NCBI RefSeq assembly: GCF_000299335.2 | Contig: NZ_CP004387.1 | Span: 992,001-1,056,000, forward strand | DNA length: 64,000 nucleotides | Reading direction: 5' to 3' | DNA from: Isoalcanivorax pacificus W11-5 | GTDB lineage: Bacteria; Pseudomonadota; Gammaproteobacteria; Pseudomonadales; Alcanivoracaceae | Shown here: one piece after another, positions 16,697 through 25,459 of the stretch | Layout of the letters: each line of letters starts with the position of its first letter | How positions within the stretch are numbered: position 1 is the stretch's first letter | The notes under the pieces: model-generated | Databases searched by the model: none | Seen by the model: only the letters and a program-made list of their open reading frames with translations | What the model was told of the DNA's origin: nothing | Program-made: the position numbers and the translations under genes

Positions 16697-17296
16697 TCAG
16701 GGCTGGTCGATATACTCGATGATCTTTACGATCTTCTGCACGCCGTAAACGCGCTGTACCTGCTCAACCGCTGCGTCGGCTTCGGCGCGGGTCAGCAGCC
16801 CCATCAGGTAGACCACGCCGTTGGCGGTGACGACTTTGGTGCGGGTGCCGGGGGCATCGCCGTCGATCAACAGGCGGCTTTTGGTCTTGGTGGTCAGCCA
16901 GCCGTCGTTGAAACCTGCGACCCAGGAGCTGCGCGGCCCGACCTGCAACTCGTTGTGCACGTTGCGGACGTGCCGCACGCGGCCGGCGATGTCGCTGGCA
17001 CGCGCCTTGAGCTGCGCGTCGGGGACTTCGCCTACCAGCAACACGTTGCCGTTGAAGCTGACCACGTCGAACGAGGACTCTTCCGCGAAGCGCGGGTCAT
17101 CGCGCAGCAGATTGATGCGCACCTTGCGCTCGATGCTGCCGTCTTCGATGCGGGCGCCGAAGGTACGCGAGCCGTGGCTGGTGTCCACCGGCTCGTCGGA
17201 CCAGGAGGCGGTGACGCTGGCGCAGCCCGTCAGGCTGAGCGTCAGGCTCAGTGCCAGTGCACTCCACAGCGCGCCACGCCCTGAGGTGACTGCCAT
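16697..17296 (-). CDS. dolP: Outer-membrane lipoprotein DolP (YraP), two BON domains
   Basis: A 199-aa lipoprotein with lipobox LTGC (Cys25). Two BON domains follow: one around IERKVRINLL to FNGNVLLVGEV, the second around SRLLIDGDAPGTRTKVVTA to YLMGLLTRAEADA. In E. coli DolP binds anionic phospholipids, localises to the division site and supports outer-membrane integrity and BAM function. It is the last gene of lpoA-yraN-diaA-dolP, the same order as in E. coli, and its start touches the diaA stop. Confidence 0.93.
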   Translation of the reverse strand: MAVTSGRGALWSALALSLTLSLTGCASVTASWSDEPVDTSHGSRTFGARIEDGSIERKVRINLLRDDPRFAEESSFDVVSFNGNVLLVGEVPDAQLKARASDIAGRVRHVRNVHNELQVGPRSSWVAGFNDGWLTTKTKSRLLIDGDAPGTRTKVVTANGVVYLMGLLTRAEADAAVEQVQRVYGVQKIVKIIEYIDQP

Positions 17297-17902
<606 letters not shown>

Positions 17903-17927
17903 TCAAACCGCGTTAATGCCAAGGCTG

Positions 17928-18314
17928 TCATTCAGCATAAAAGGCATGTGTGATCCATTCAAAGTCCGGCTCGCCGCCGGCGCCGGGCGCCACGCCCAGC
18001 ACATCGAAACGACAGTCCAGCGTCGCCTGGCCGGGATGGGCGGCCAGATAATGACGCGCCGCGCGCACCAGCCGCTGCTGCTTGCGGGCGGTTACCGACG
18101 CCGGTGCGCCGCCGTAGTCCTGTGAGGCGCGCAGGCGCACTTCCACAAACACCAGCACGTTGCCACCGCGCATGACCAGATCAATCTCGCCCTGGCGACA
18201 GCGGTAATTGCGGGCCACGGTATCCAGCCCCTGCCGGTTGAGCCACTGTTCGGCCTGCCGCTCGGCGCTGGCGCCGCGCGTGCGGCGATCGCCGCCGCCG
18301 AACAGCATGCGCAT
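17928..18314 (-). CDS. yraN: YraN family (UPF0102) nuclease-fold protein
   Basis: A 128-aa protein of the PD-(D/E)XK nuclease superfamily. GASAERQAEQWL, then QGEIDLVMR and VFVEVRLR form the typical YraN core (Asp, Glu-x-Arg in place of Glu-x-Lys, as is common in this family). The family's role is unknown; a link to DNA uptake or recombination is often suggested. The ATG at 18314 shares one base with the lpoA stop (TGATG), showing translational coupling. Confidence 0.93.
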   Translation of the reverse strand: MRMLFGGGDRRTRGASAERQAEQWLNRQGLDTVARNYRCRQGEIDLVMRGGNVLVFVEVRLRASQDYGGAPASVTARKQQRLVRAARHYLAAHPGQATLDCRFDVLGVAPGAGGEPDFEWITHAFYAE

Positions 18315-20161
18315 CACGGCGTCTGCACGACCGGTTGCCGCTCCGGCTGGCCGCGCCGGAACCAGGCCCAGTCGAGTTCGCGTACCAGCCGATGCTGTGC
18401 GTCCAGGCTCAGCTCGCCGGTGGCGCCGGGCAGGCTGCTGCCCGGCACTTCCCGCAGCAGGGCCAGGCGTGCCTGCAGGCGATAGGCGTCCACGCCCATG
18501 GCGAACAGCCGCTCGTAGCGGCCGTGGCCCTGCGGCCAGGCCTGGGCAACGGTCTGATGCAATGCAGAGTCGTGATCCAGCAACCAGGGGAGGTCGACAA
18601 AGCGGATGCCGTTGAGGTCTGTGTCGGCGCGCCGGTCCGGCTGGCCGTTGTAGATATGCGAGGTGGAGTAGACCGGCAGGTCTTCTGCGTAATGGAAATT
18701 CAGGGCCGGCTTGAGCTGACGGCCCTGGGCCGGGCTGGCCACGATAAAAATGAAATCCAGATCCTGGCGGCGACGGCCCTGCAGGTGCACTTTTTCCTGG
18801 ATGAACTGCGCCACTGCTTCAGAGCGGGCGCGGCTCTGTTCGATGCTGAGCATCTGTTTCACGTCGTTGCTGATGTCGTCACCGTAGCCGCGTTGCGCGG
18901 TCAGGATGCCGCCCTGGTCCTGCCAGGCCTGGGTGAAGGCAGCAGCCAGGCGCTGACCCCATTCATTTTCCGGATACAACACACCTGCCAGGCGCGCGCC
19001 TTCGGCATAGGCCTGGCGGGCGATCTGGCGGGCTTCGTCTTCGGGGGCCAGGCCAAACTGATACAGGTTGGCAGACGCCGGGGCGGTATCGGTGTAATTC
19101 AGTGTCAGGGTGGTGACGGGCAAATCCTGTACGCCGGCCAGTTGAGTGACCTGTTCTTTATCCAGCGGGCCAATGATGAATTCAGCACCGCTCACCAGGG
19201 CCTGGTTGTAGAGCGCAAACAGGTCTGCCTCGTGTGTATCGAAGAACAGGATTTCAGGCACCGGATTACCCTGTTCCAGCGCACTGTAGTAACCGGCCAG
19301 GATGCCGTCGCGTACGGCCTGCGCTGCGCCGGCCAGCGAACCGGCTTCCGGCAGCAGCACGGCCACACGCTGCGGCCGCTGGCTGACCGCCTGCTGCAGT
19401 GCCTGCACCATGACCGGCTTGTTGCGCGCCGCCGGATGATTGCGCCAGCGACGTTCCCAGTCCTGCAGGCCCGTTATCTGGCGGTCGATATCCGCCAGCG
19501 GATCACGATAGACCTGCGCCAGTTCTGCCCAGCCGAGCAGATCCTGTTCGCTGCTGCCGGCCAATGCCTGCAAGGCGGTCTGTGGCATCTGCATCAGCAG
19601 TGTCCAGATCATCTGCTGGTTGTAGTCCTGGTCGTCGGTGTCCAGCATCGGGTCCACCGCCACGCGTGCGCGCAGGCTGGCGGCGAGTTCGCCGTTGATC
19701 GCCAGTGCGTCGGCACGCAGCAGCAGATAACGGTTCTGCAATGCCAGCGGGGCTTCATTCACCAGGCGGTCGACCTGATAACGAGCGTTGTCGCTGAGCA
19801 ATGCCAGGGCATCGCCGGCTTCCTGGCGTGCCAGCAGCAGTTGCGCGCGCAGCATCAGCCATTCCAGCCGCAGATCGCCGCTGAGGCGTTCGCCGTCGAT
19901 CCGGTTCAGCAAGGCTTCGGCATCGCGCGGGCGATCCGATGCCAGGTAGCTGCGTGCCCAGGCCATTGCCAGCGTGGTGCGCTCCTCGCCCTGTCGGGTG
20001 GAGAGCTCGCCCAATGCCTCCTCCAGTTGCGCCGGGGCGGCGATCACGGTGCCGCGATCCGGGCGGGCCGGCGCAGAAGAAGAGGTCTGGGTGGGGCTGG
20101 TCGTACAGGCACTGAGCAGCACCAGCAGGCTCAGGACAGGAATCAGCAGACGATAGGGCAT
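18314..20161 (-). CDS. lpoA: Penicillin-binding protein activator LpoA
   Basis: An outer-membrane lipoprotein of about 615 aa that stimulates PBP1a from the periplasm. Lipobox LLSAC (Cys19). The N-terminal half is helical with TPR-like segments (for example AWARSYLASDRPRDAEALL); the C-terminal half is a periplasmic-binding-protein-like domain (VAVLLPEAGSLAGAAQAV, PLDKEQVTQLAG, DFIFIVASPAQGRQLKP). The start is either ATG 20161 or a GTG six bases earlier. It heads the minus-strand operon and is divergent from rsmI, the common gammaproteobacterial arrangement. Confidence 0.95.
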   Translation of the reverse strand: MPYRLLIPVLSLLVLLSACTTSPTQTSSSAPARPDRGTVIAAPAQLEEALGELSTRQGEERTTLAMAWARSYLASDRPRDAEALLNRIDGERLSGDLRLEWLMLRAQLLLARQEAGDALALLSDNARYQVDRLVNEAPLALQNRYLLLRADALAINGELAASLRARVAVDPMLDTDDQDYNQQMIWTLLMQMPQTALQALAGSSEQDLLGWAELAQVYRDPLADIDRQITGLQDWERRWRNHPAARNKPVMVQALQQAVSQRPQRVAVLLPEAGSLAGAAQAVRDGILAGYYSALEQGNPVPEILFFDTHEADLFALYNQALVSGAEFIIGPLDKEQVTQLAGVQDLPVTTLTLNYTDTAPASANLYQFGLAPEDEARQIARQAYAEGARLAGVLYPENEWGQRLAAAFTQAWQDQGGILTAQRGYGDDISNDVKQMLSIEQSRARSEAVAQFIQEKVHLQGRRRQDLDFIFIVASPAQGRQLKPALNFHYAEDLPVYSTSHIYNGQPDRRADTDLNGIRFVDLPWLLDHDSALHQTVAQAWPQGHGRYERLFAMGVDAYRLQARLALLREVPGSSLPGATGELSLDAQHRLVRELDWAWFRRGQPERQPVVQTP

Positions 20162-20298
20162 GATCACCAGCGGTCGAATTGTGGAAATGAAGCGGCTATT
20201 GTAGGCGGTTCATCTATAGCCCACCACCAAGCTGACGGCGGCGTGTGCGCCGTGCCGCTGTTGCTGGGATCAATGTCTGTTGCAGAGGTTCCCTGGCC

Positions 20299-21123
20299 AT
20301 GTCCGGCGCTTTATATGTTGTCAGCACGCCGATCGGTAATCTGGAGGACATCACCCAGCGCGCGTTGCGCGTGCTCGCTGACGTCGAGGTGGTGGCCGCC
20401 GAGGACACCCGCCGCAGTGGGCAATTGCTCGATGCGCTGGGTATCCGTGCCCGGCTGGTGAGTTGCCACGATCACAATGAAGGAGAGCGCAGCACGCAAC
20501 TGGTGGCGCAAATGCAGGCTGGCGCGTCGGTGGCGTTGATCTCTGATGCGGGGACGCCGCTGGTCAGTGACCCAGGCTTCCGTCTGGTGCGTGCCTGCCA
20601 GCAGGCGGGGGTGCCGGTGGTGCCGGTGCCGGGCGCCAGTGCCGTGCTGGCCGCGCTGGCCGTGGCCGGCCTGCCCACCGACCGCTTTCTGTTCGAGGGG
20701 TTTCTGCCCAATAAAGGCAGCGTGCGTGACGAGGCGCTGCGCAATATTCTCGCCAACCGCGCGACGTCGGTGCTGTTTGAGGCGCCGCATCGACTGCTGT
20801 CGCTCCTGGAGAGCATTGAGGCCGCTGGTGCTGGCGAGCGCGAGATCACCTTGTGCCGCGAACTGACCAAGCGTTTTGAAACCGTGATCCGCGACAGCGT
20901 TACCGGCCTGCGCCAGCGCGTAGCGAATGACCCGGACCAGCAGCGCGGTGAAGTGGTGCTGGTCCTTGCCGGTGCTCCGCCCGAGGCGGCCGGGGACGCG
21001 GAGTTGATTCCCCTGGCCAAGCTGCTGCTCGAAGAACTCCCTGCCTCCCGCGCTGCCCGCATCCTGGCAGCGTACTCCGGCCGCAAACGTCAGGAGGTTT
21101 ATGAGTGGCTCGGACGCCTTTAA
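20299..21123 (+). CDS. rsmI: 16S rRNA (cytidine1402-2'-O)-methyltransferase RsmI
   Basis: Methylates the 2'-O of C1402 in 16S rRNA near the decoding centre, using SAM. The 274-aa protein starts MSGALYVVSTPIGNLEDIT and has AEDTRRSGQLL, LISDAGTPLVSDPG, VVPVPGASAVLAAL and FEAPHRLLSLL, the tetrapyrrole-methylase-fold motifs of this family. AGAGG lies about ten bases before ATG 20299; an upstream in-frame ATG lacks a site. It is divergent from lpoA and followed by rnpB. Confidence 0.97.
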   Translation: MSGALYVVSTPIGNLEDITQRALRVLADVEVVAAEDTRRSGQLLDALGIRARLVSCHDHNEGERSTQLVAQMQAGASVALISDAGTPLVSDPGFRLVRACQQAGVPVVPVPGASAVLAALAVAGLPTDRFLFEGFLPNKGSVRDEALRNILANRATSVLFEAPHRLLSLLESIEAAGAGEREITLCRELTKRFETVIRDSVTGLRQRVANDPDQQRGEVVLVLAGAPPEAAGDAELIPLAKLLLEELPASRAARILAAYSGRKRQEVYEWLGRL

Positions 21124-21134
21124 TGCCCGGGCCA

Positions 21135-21196
21135 CAGCGGCGGGCTGCGAGCCTGAATCGTTTGGCCCGCAGCTCGCCGCTTGCAGCCCGCCGCTG
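21135..21196. repeat. REP-like imperfect palindrome between rsmI and rnpB
   Basis: CAGCGGCGGGCTGCGAGC (21135-21152) is complementary, with one mismatch, to GCTTGCAGCCCGCCGCTG (21179-21196), with 26 bases between. It resembles the hairpin at 47698-47782, which shares a GGGCTNCGAG core. It may also stop rsmI transcription. Confidence 0.7.
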
Positions 21197-21230
21197 GCGC
21201 GCCCCCGGGCACGCCTGTAGACTCCGTCGC

Positions 21231-21598
21231 GAACCAACCAGACAGTCGCTGGCGGCGCAAGCCGCTGGAGGAAAGTCCGGGCTCCACAGGGCAGGGTGCC
21301 AGGTAACGCCTGGGGGCCACGCTGGCGACGGCGTGGCTACGGCCAGTGCCGCAGAGAAGATACCGCCGATGGCCCGTTTCTTCGGAACCGGTGCACAGGT
21401 AAGGGTGAAAAGGTGCGGTAAGAGCGCACCGCGCGACGGGCAACCGCCGTGGCAGGGTAAACCCCACCCGGAGCAAGACCAAATAGGTGTCCCATGGCGC
21501 GGCCCGCGCTGGACACGGGTAGGTCGCTAGAGGCCGGCGGCGACGCCGGTCCCAGATGAATGACTGTCCACGACAGAACCCGGCTTATCGGTTGGTTC
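21231..21598 (+). ncRNA. rnpB: RNase P RNA (bacterial type A)
   Basis: Catalytic RNA of RNase P, about 368 nt, which removes 5' leaders from pre-tRNAs. The 5' end GAACCAACCAGACAGTCGCT pairs with the 3' GGTTGGTTCC (P1). The most conserved stretches are visible: GGAGGAAAGTCCGGGCTCCA around 21270, CAGGGTGCCAGGTAACGCCTGGG, GGTAAGGGTGAAAAGGTGCG, GAGCAAGACCAAATAGG and the 3' segment with AGATGAATGACTGTCC and ACAGAACCCGGCTTA. The end points are set by P1 pairing. Confidence 0.97.
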
Positions 21599-21621
21599 CC
21601 TGATCCGCAAGGCAACGGTGG

Positions 21622-21650
21622 GGGAGAGTGGGAAAGCAAAAGGCTCTCCC
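21622..21650 (+). terminator. Possible hairpin terminator after rnpB
   Basis: GGGAGAG (21622-21628) pairs with CTCTCCC (21644-21650), with 15 bases between. Ts follow only in a scattered way. It lies about 25 bp after the P1 3' arm. Confidence 0.5.
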
Positions 21651-21857
21651 TCATCGTTGCTTATTCTTTATTTTCCTCATTGAATCTTATTCATATAGCC
21701 AATTATTCTAACACTTAATGTAAAACCTCAGATGGTCCGCCCAGGCTGCTGATTAGTCTTGTGGCCCCCTTCCCGAAGACTGGCAAAATGCCTCCCCTGA
21801 CCCCCTAAATCACTGATTCGCAAAAGCTTTCTTTTACATTCGCTGACCCGGCGTTGC
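21651..21857. other. AT-rich intergenic region upstream of the mraZ promoter
   Basis: About 200 bp, clearly AT-richer than its surroundings (for example TTATTCTTTATTTTCC and CATATAGCCAATTATTC). No gene, hairpin or RNA pattern was recognised. It separates rnpB from the dcw operon promoter. Confidence 0.5.
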
Positions 21858-21887
21858 TTGACTTTGAATTTGTCGCGGCCCTAGAGT
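21858..21887 (+). promoter_or_regulatory. Promoter of the dcw cluster (Pmra)
   Basis: TTGACT (21858-21863) and TAGAGT (21882-21887) are spaced by 18 bp. Transcription would begin at the edge of the MraZ boxes, about 130 bp before mraZ, as in E. coli. Confidence 0.7.
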
Positions 21888-21895
21888 GTCGCAAT

Positions 21896-21920
21896 GTGGA
21901 GAAAAGTGGGATTTAGTGGG
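21896..21920 (+). promoter_or_regulatory. MraZ-binding repeats
   Basis: Three GTGGR motifs start at 21896, 21906 and 21916, exactly 10 bp apart (GTGGA, GTGGG, GTGGG). This matches the known MraZ operator of TGGGN repeats separated by five bases. Placed just after the -10 box, it implies autorepression of the operon by MraZ. Confidence 0.85.
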
Positions 21921-22021
21921 ATTTCGAGCAGTTTCGGGTGCGGTTTTGTGGGCATCCGAAGGAATCCCGGTGAGCAGCCTGGATCGGCCAGGTGGATGGA
22001 ACCGGCAGCGGGGTAATCATC

Positions 22022-22471
22022 GTGTTCAGTGGGCGCACCGCCCTCAATGTGGATGCCAAAGGGCGTCTGGCGATACCGACCAGACACCGTGACGCGCTCG
22101 TGCGCGCCTGCGGCGGACGCGTTGTGCTGACACATCACCCCTACGACAACTGTCTGTCCCTCTATCCCGAACAGCAGTGGCAGGACGTCGCCCGTCAGGT
22201 GGCGGGTCTGAGCGACGCCGAGCCGGTGGTGCGCTACCTCAAGCGCCGCTTTCTCGGTCAGGCCGTGGAGCTGGAAATGGACGCCAACGGCCGATATCTG
22301 GTGCCTGGCGAACTGCGTGAACTGGTGGCCCTGGAAAAGCGCGCCATGCTGGTGGGGCAGATTCATCGTTTCGAAATCTGGAGCGAGGCCGCCTGGCAGG
22401 CGGAGCAGGACCAGTATGGCCAGATGGATCTTTCGGCCATGCCGGAAAGCGTGCAGAAGCTGGCGTTCTGA
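22022..22471 (+). CDS. mraZ: Transcriptional regulator MraZ
   Basis: A 149-aa DNA-binding protein with two AbrB-like swapped-hairpin domains: LNVDAKGRLAIPTRHRDAL and its second copy LEMDANGRYLVPGELREL. It represses the dcw promoter in E. coli. The start is a GTG at 22022 giving FSGRTALNVDAKGR, the family N-terminus; an ATG at 21992 would add ten unconserved residues. The operator is 100 bp upstream. Confidence 0.96.
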   Translation: MFSGRTALNVDAKGRLAIPTRHRDALVRACGGRVVLTHHPYDNCLSLYPEQQWQDVARQVAGLSDAEPVVRYLKRRFLGQAVELEMDANGRYLVPGELRELVALEKRAMLVGQIHRFEIWSEAAWQAEQDQYGQMDLSAMPESVQKLAF

Positions 22472-22515
22472 ACTGCGCCTGAAGCGAACGTTCCGACAGC
22501 CACAAGGGCCACGCC

Positions 22516-23448
22516 ATGACGCAACCTGAGCAGTACGTACACCAGCCGGTCATGCTGGAGGAGGTGCTGGAATTGTTGCCTACCAGGACAGACGGTTTCT
22601 ACGTCGACGGCACCTTTGGCCGTGGTGGACACAGCCGGGCACTGCTGGCGCGCCTGGATGCTCAGGGACGGCTGGTCGGAATCGACCGTGACCCGCTGGC
22701 CATCGCCGCAGGCCATGATCTGGCACAGGCCGACAGCCGTTTCCGTATTCATGCGGGCCGTTTCGACTGCCTTGAACAAGTGGTCGCCGAAGCCGGGCGT
22801 CCGCTGGATGGTGTGTTGCTGGACCTGGGGGTGTCGTCGCCGCAACTGGACGACCCGGCCCGGGGGTTCAGCTTTATGCGCGAAGGGCCGCTTGATATGC
22901 GCATGGATCCTACCAGTGGCGAAAGTGCTGCTCAGTGGCTGGCCCGTGCTGAAGAAGAAGACATCGCCAACGTGTTGTATCGCTATGGCGAAGAGCGCCG
23001 CTCCCGGGCCATTGCCCGCCGCATCTGCGCGCAGCGCCGCGAGCGACCGCTGACCACCACCACGGAACTGGCGGCGTTGATCGAATCCGTGCTGGGACGT
23101 GGTGTACCGGGCAAGCATCCGGCCACGCGCAGCTTCCAGGCGATCCGGATCCATGTGAACCAGGAGCTGGCTGCCCTGGAAGCGGTGCTTGATCAGGCGT
23201 TGCAGTGCCTGGCACCCGGCGGCCGGCTGGTGGTGATCAGTTTTCATTCGCTGGAAGACCGGCTGGTGAAGCTGTTCATGCGTGATGCCTCGGGGCGTCG
23301 TCCGCAACCCCGGGGTTTGCCGTTGCCGCCGCAGCCGGTGTTGATGAAACCCCTGGGCAAGGCGCGGCAGGCCGGTGACGCCGAAGTGGCGGCCAACGCC
23401 CGGGCGCGCAGCGCGGTGCTGCGGGCTGCAGAAAAGGTGGTTGCCTGA
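22516..23448 (+). CDS. rsmH: 16S rRNA (cytosine1402-N4)-methyltransferase RsmH
   Basis: A 310-aa SAM-dependent methyltransferase acting on C1402 of 16S rRNA, the same nucleotide modified by RsmI, whose gene is also in this window. YVHQPVMLEEVLELL is the family start, VDGTFGRGGHSRALL binds SAM, DGVLLDLGVSSPQLDDPARGFSF and HSLEDRLVKLFM are diagnostic. The stop shares a base with the ftsL start. Confidence 0.98.
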   Translation: MTQPEQYVHQPVMLEEVLELLPTRTDGFYVDGTFGRGGHSRALLARLDAQGRLVGIDRDPLAIAAGHDLAQADSRFRIHAGRFDCLEQVVAEAGRPLDGVLLDLGVSSPQLDDPARGFSFMREGPLDMRMDPTSGESAAQWLARAEEEDIANVLYRYGEERRSRAIARRICAQRRERPLTTTTELAALIESVLGRGVPGKHPATRSFQAIRIHVNQELAALEAVLDQALQCLAPGGRLVVISFHSLEDRLVKLFMRDASGRRPQPRGLPLPPQPVLMKPLGKARQAGDAEVAANARARSAVLRAAEKVVA

Positions 23449-23732
23449 TGGCCGCGGTGGCCGAGCGCAACAACCCGCTGATCTGGCCGGCGCTGACCGC
23501 CGTGCTGGTCATGACGGCGGTGGCGGTGAGCTACAGCGTGCATCAGGCCCGCAAGCTCACCGCACAGTCACAGCAATTGCAGCGCGAACAGTACCGGCTG
23601 CACACGGAATGGGGGCAATTGCTCCTTGAAGAAAGTACCTGGGGTTCATTCGCGCGAGTGGAACAGCTCGCGCGGCAGGAACTGAAAATGAAACAACCAG
23701 CGGCCAGTGAGCGGGTAGTGGTGCGTCCATGA
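23448..23732 (+). CDS. ftsL: Cell division protein FtsL
   Basis: A short bitopic membrane protein of 94 aa: cytoplasmic N-terminus, one helix (about residues 10-28, LIWPALTAVLVMTAVAVSYS), then a periplasmic coiled-coil-like segment rich in Gln and Arg. It forms the FtsQLB complex that activates septal synthesis by FtsWI. It overlaps rsmH by one base and ftsI by four, so the three genes are coupled. Confidence 0.94.
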   Translation: MAAVAERNNPLIWPALTAVLVMTAVAVSYSVHQARKLTAQSQQLQREQYRLHTEWGQLLLEESTWGSFARVEQLARQELKMKQPAASERVVVRP

Positions 23733-25459
23733 GCGGAGCACGGCGTCACAGCAGACAACAGCAGGCAGGCTACAGTCCACGGCGATTGCGCGTGGTGCTG
23801 GGCGCGCTGGGCGTCTGTGCGCTGGTGCTGGGCTGGCGTGCGCTGGACCTGCAGGTGCTGCAACATGATTTTCTCGCCCGCCAGGGCGACCTGCGCAACC
23901 TGCGTACTGAGCCGCTGGCAGCGCATCGGGGTGTGATCACCGACCGCGCCAACCGTCCGCTGGCCGTGAGCACCCCGGTCACCACCTTGTGGGCCAACCC
24001 GCGCGAAGTCCTGGCCGCGCGCGAGCAGTGGGTGAAACTTTCCAACAACCCGGTGCTCAACAGCCGCACGCTTTCGCAGCGTGTCGAGGCCAACGCCGGC
24101 CGGGAGTTTATTTACCTGGCCCGCCACCTGGCGCCTGAGCAGGCACAGCAGGTGCTTGATCTGCGCGTGCCCGGCATCTACGCCCTGACCGAGTACCGCC
24201 GTTATTATCCGGCCGGCGAAGTCACCAGCCATTTGGTCGGCTTCACCAACATTGATGATGTCGGGCAGGAAGGCATTGAGCTGTCCATGGATAACCGCCT
24301 GCGCGGCACACCGGGGCGCAAGAAAGTGGTACGCGATCTGCACGGCCGCGTGATCCAGGATATTGCCGTACTGGAAGAGGCCCACCCGGGCAGCAATGTG
24401 ACCCTGAGCATCGACCTGCGCCTGCAGTATCTCGCCTACCGCGAACTGCTTGCTGCCGTAACGCGCAACCGCGCCGCCGGCGGCAGCGCCGTGGTGCTGG
24501 ATGCCAGAACGGGCGAAGTGCTGGCGATGGTGAACCAGCCGGCCTACAACCCGAACAACCGCTCCGGCGTGCAGACTGCCGCGCTGCGCAACCGCGCCAT
24601 CACCGACGTGTTCGAGCCGGGCTCCACCATCAAGCCTCTGACGGTGGCGGCTGCGCTGGAAAGCGGGCTAGTCTCGGTGAACTCCACCGTCGACACGCGG
24701 CCGGGCACCATTCGCGTGGCCAACAAGACGATTCGTGATCACCGCAACTACGGCGTCATCGACATCACCACGGTGCTGACCAAATCCTCCAACGTCGGCA
24801 CCACCAAGCTGGCGTTGGCGATGGAAGATCATGCGCTGCCGGCGTTCATGGAACACTTCGGCCTGGGCACCGCCACCGGCATTCCGTTCCCGGGTGAAAG
24901 TGACGGCATGTTGCCGATCCGGTCGCGCTGGCGCGATATCGAAACTGCCGCTCTGTCGTACGGTTACGGTGTGTCCGTGACGGCATTGCAACTGGCACGC
25001 GCCTACGCCGTGATCGCCAATGGCGGCATAAAAGTGCCGCTGTCGCTGGAAAAAGTGGACCAGCCGCCGCAGGGCGAACGCATCATCAGTGCAGAGCACG
25101 CCAGTGCTCTGGTAAGCATGCTGGAAACCGTCATCAGCGCCGAGGGCACCGCGCGGCGCGCGAAAGTGCCGGGCTACCGTGTCGCCGGCAAGACCGGCAC
25201 CGTGCACAAGCTGACCGCCGCCGGCTACGCCGATGATCGTTACGTGGCGCTGTTTGCCGGTATCGCCCCGGCGGAAGATCCGCGTATCGTCACGGTGGTA
25301 GTGGTGGATGATCCGCAGGGTCAGGACTACTACGGCGGGCTGGTGGCGGCGCCGGTGTTTGGCAGCATCATGGCCGGCGTCCTGCGCACACTGAATATCG
25401 AACCGGAACAGCCGGTCGGTACTTATGCCGGCGTGATCGACCGGGAGGGCCGTCTATGA
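23729..25459 (+). CDS. ftsI: Peptidoglycan D,D-transpeptidase FtsI (PBP3)
   Basis: Septal transpeptidase of 576 aa. One N-terminal membrane helix (about residues 22-38), a pedestal domain with HRGVITDRANRPLAVS, and a transpeptidase domain with the active-site motifs STIK (in FEPGSTIKPLTV), SSN (TKSSNVGTTKL) and KTGT (VAGKTGTVHK). It cross-links new septal glycan with FtsW, its partner glycosyltransferase, encoded later in the cluster. The usual length and all three catalytic motifs are present. Confidence 0.98.
   Translation: MSGARRHSRQQQAGYSPRRLRVVLGALGVCALVLGWRALDLQVLQHDFLARQGDLRNLRTEPLAAHRGVITDRANRPLAVSTPVTTLWANPREVLAAREQWVKLSNNPVLNSRTLSQRVEANAGREFIYLARHLAPEQAQQVLDLRVPGIYALTEYRRYYPAGEVTSHLVGFTNIDDVGQEGIELSMDNRLRGTPGRKKVVRDLHGRVIQDIAVLEEAHPGSNVTLSIDLRLQYLAYRELLAAVTRNRAAGGSAVVLDARTGEVLAMVNQPAYNPNNRSGVQTAALRNRAITDVFEPGSTIKPLTVAAALESGLVSVNSTVDTRPGTIRVANKTIRDHRNYGVIDITTVLTKSSNVGTTKLALAMEDHALPAFMEHFGLGTATGIPFPGESDGMLPIRSRWRDIETAALSYGYGVSVTALQLARAYAVIANGGIKVPLSLEKVDQPPQGERIISAEHASALVSMLETVISAEGTARRAKVPGYRVAGKTGTVHKLTAAGYADDRYVALFAGIAPAEDPRIVTVVVVDDPQGQDYYGGLVAAPVFGSIMAGVLRTLNIEPEQPVGTYAGVIDREGRL

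Noticed and set aside
18335-20461. 708-codon plus-strand open frame
   Set aside because: Shadow of lpoA; low-complexity composition, no domain.
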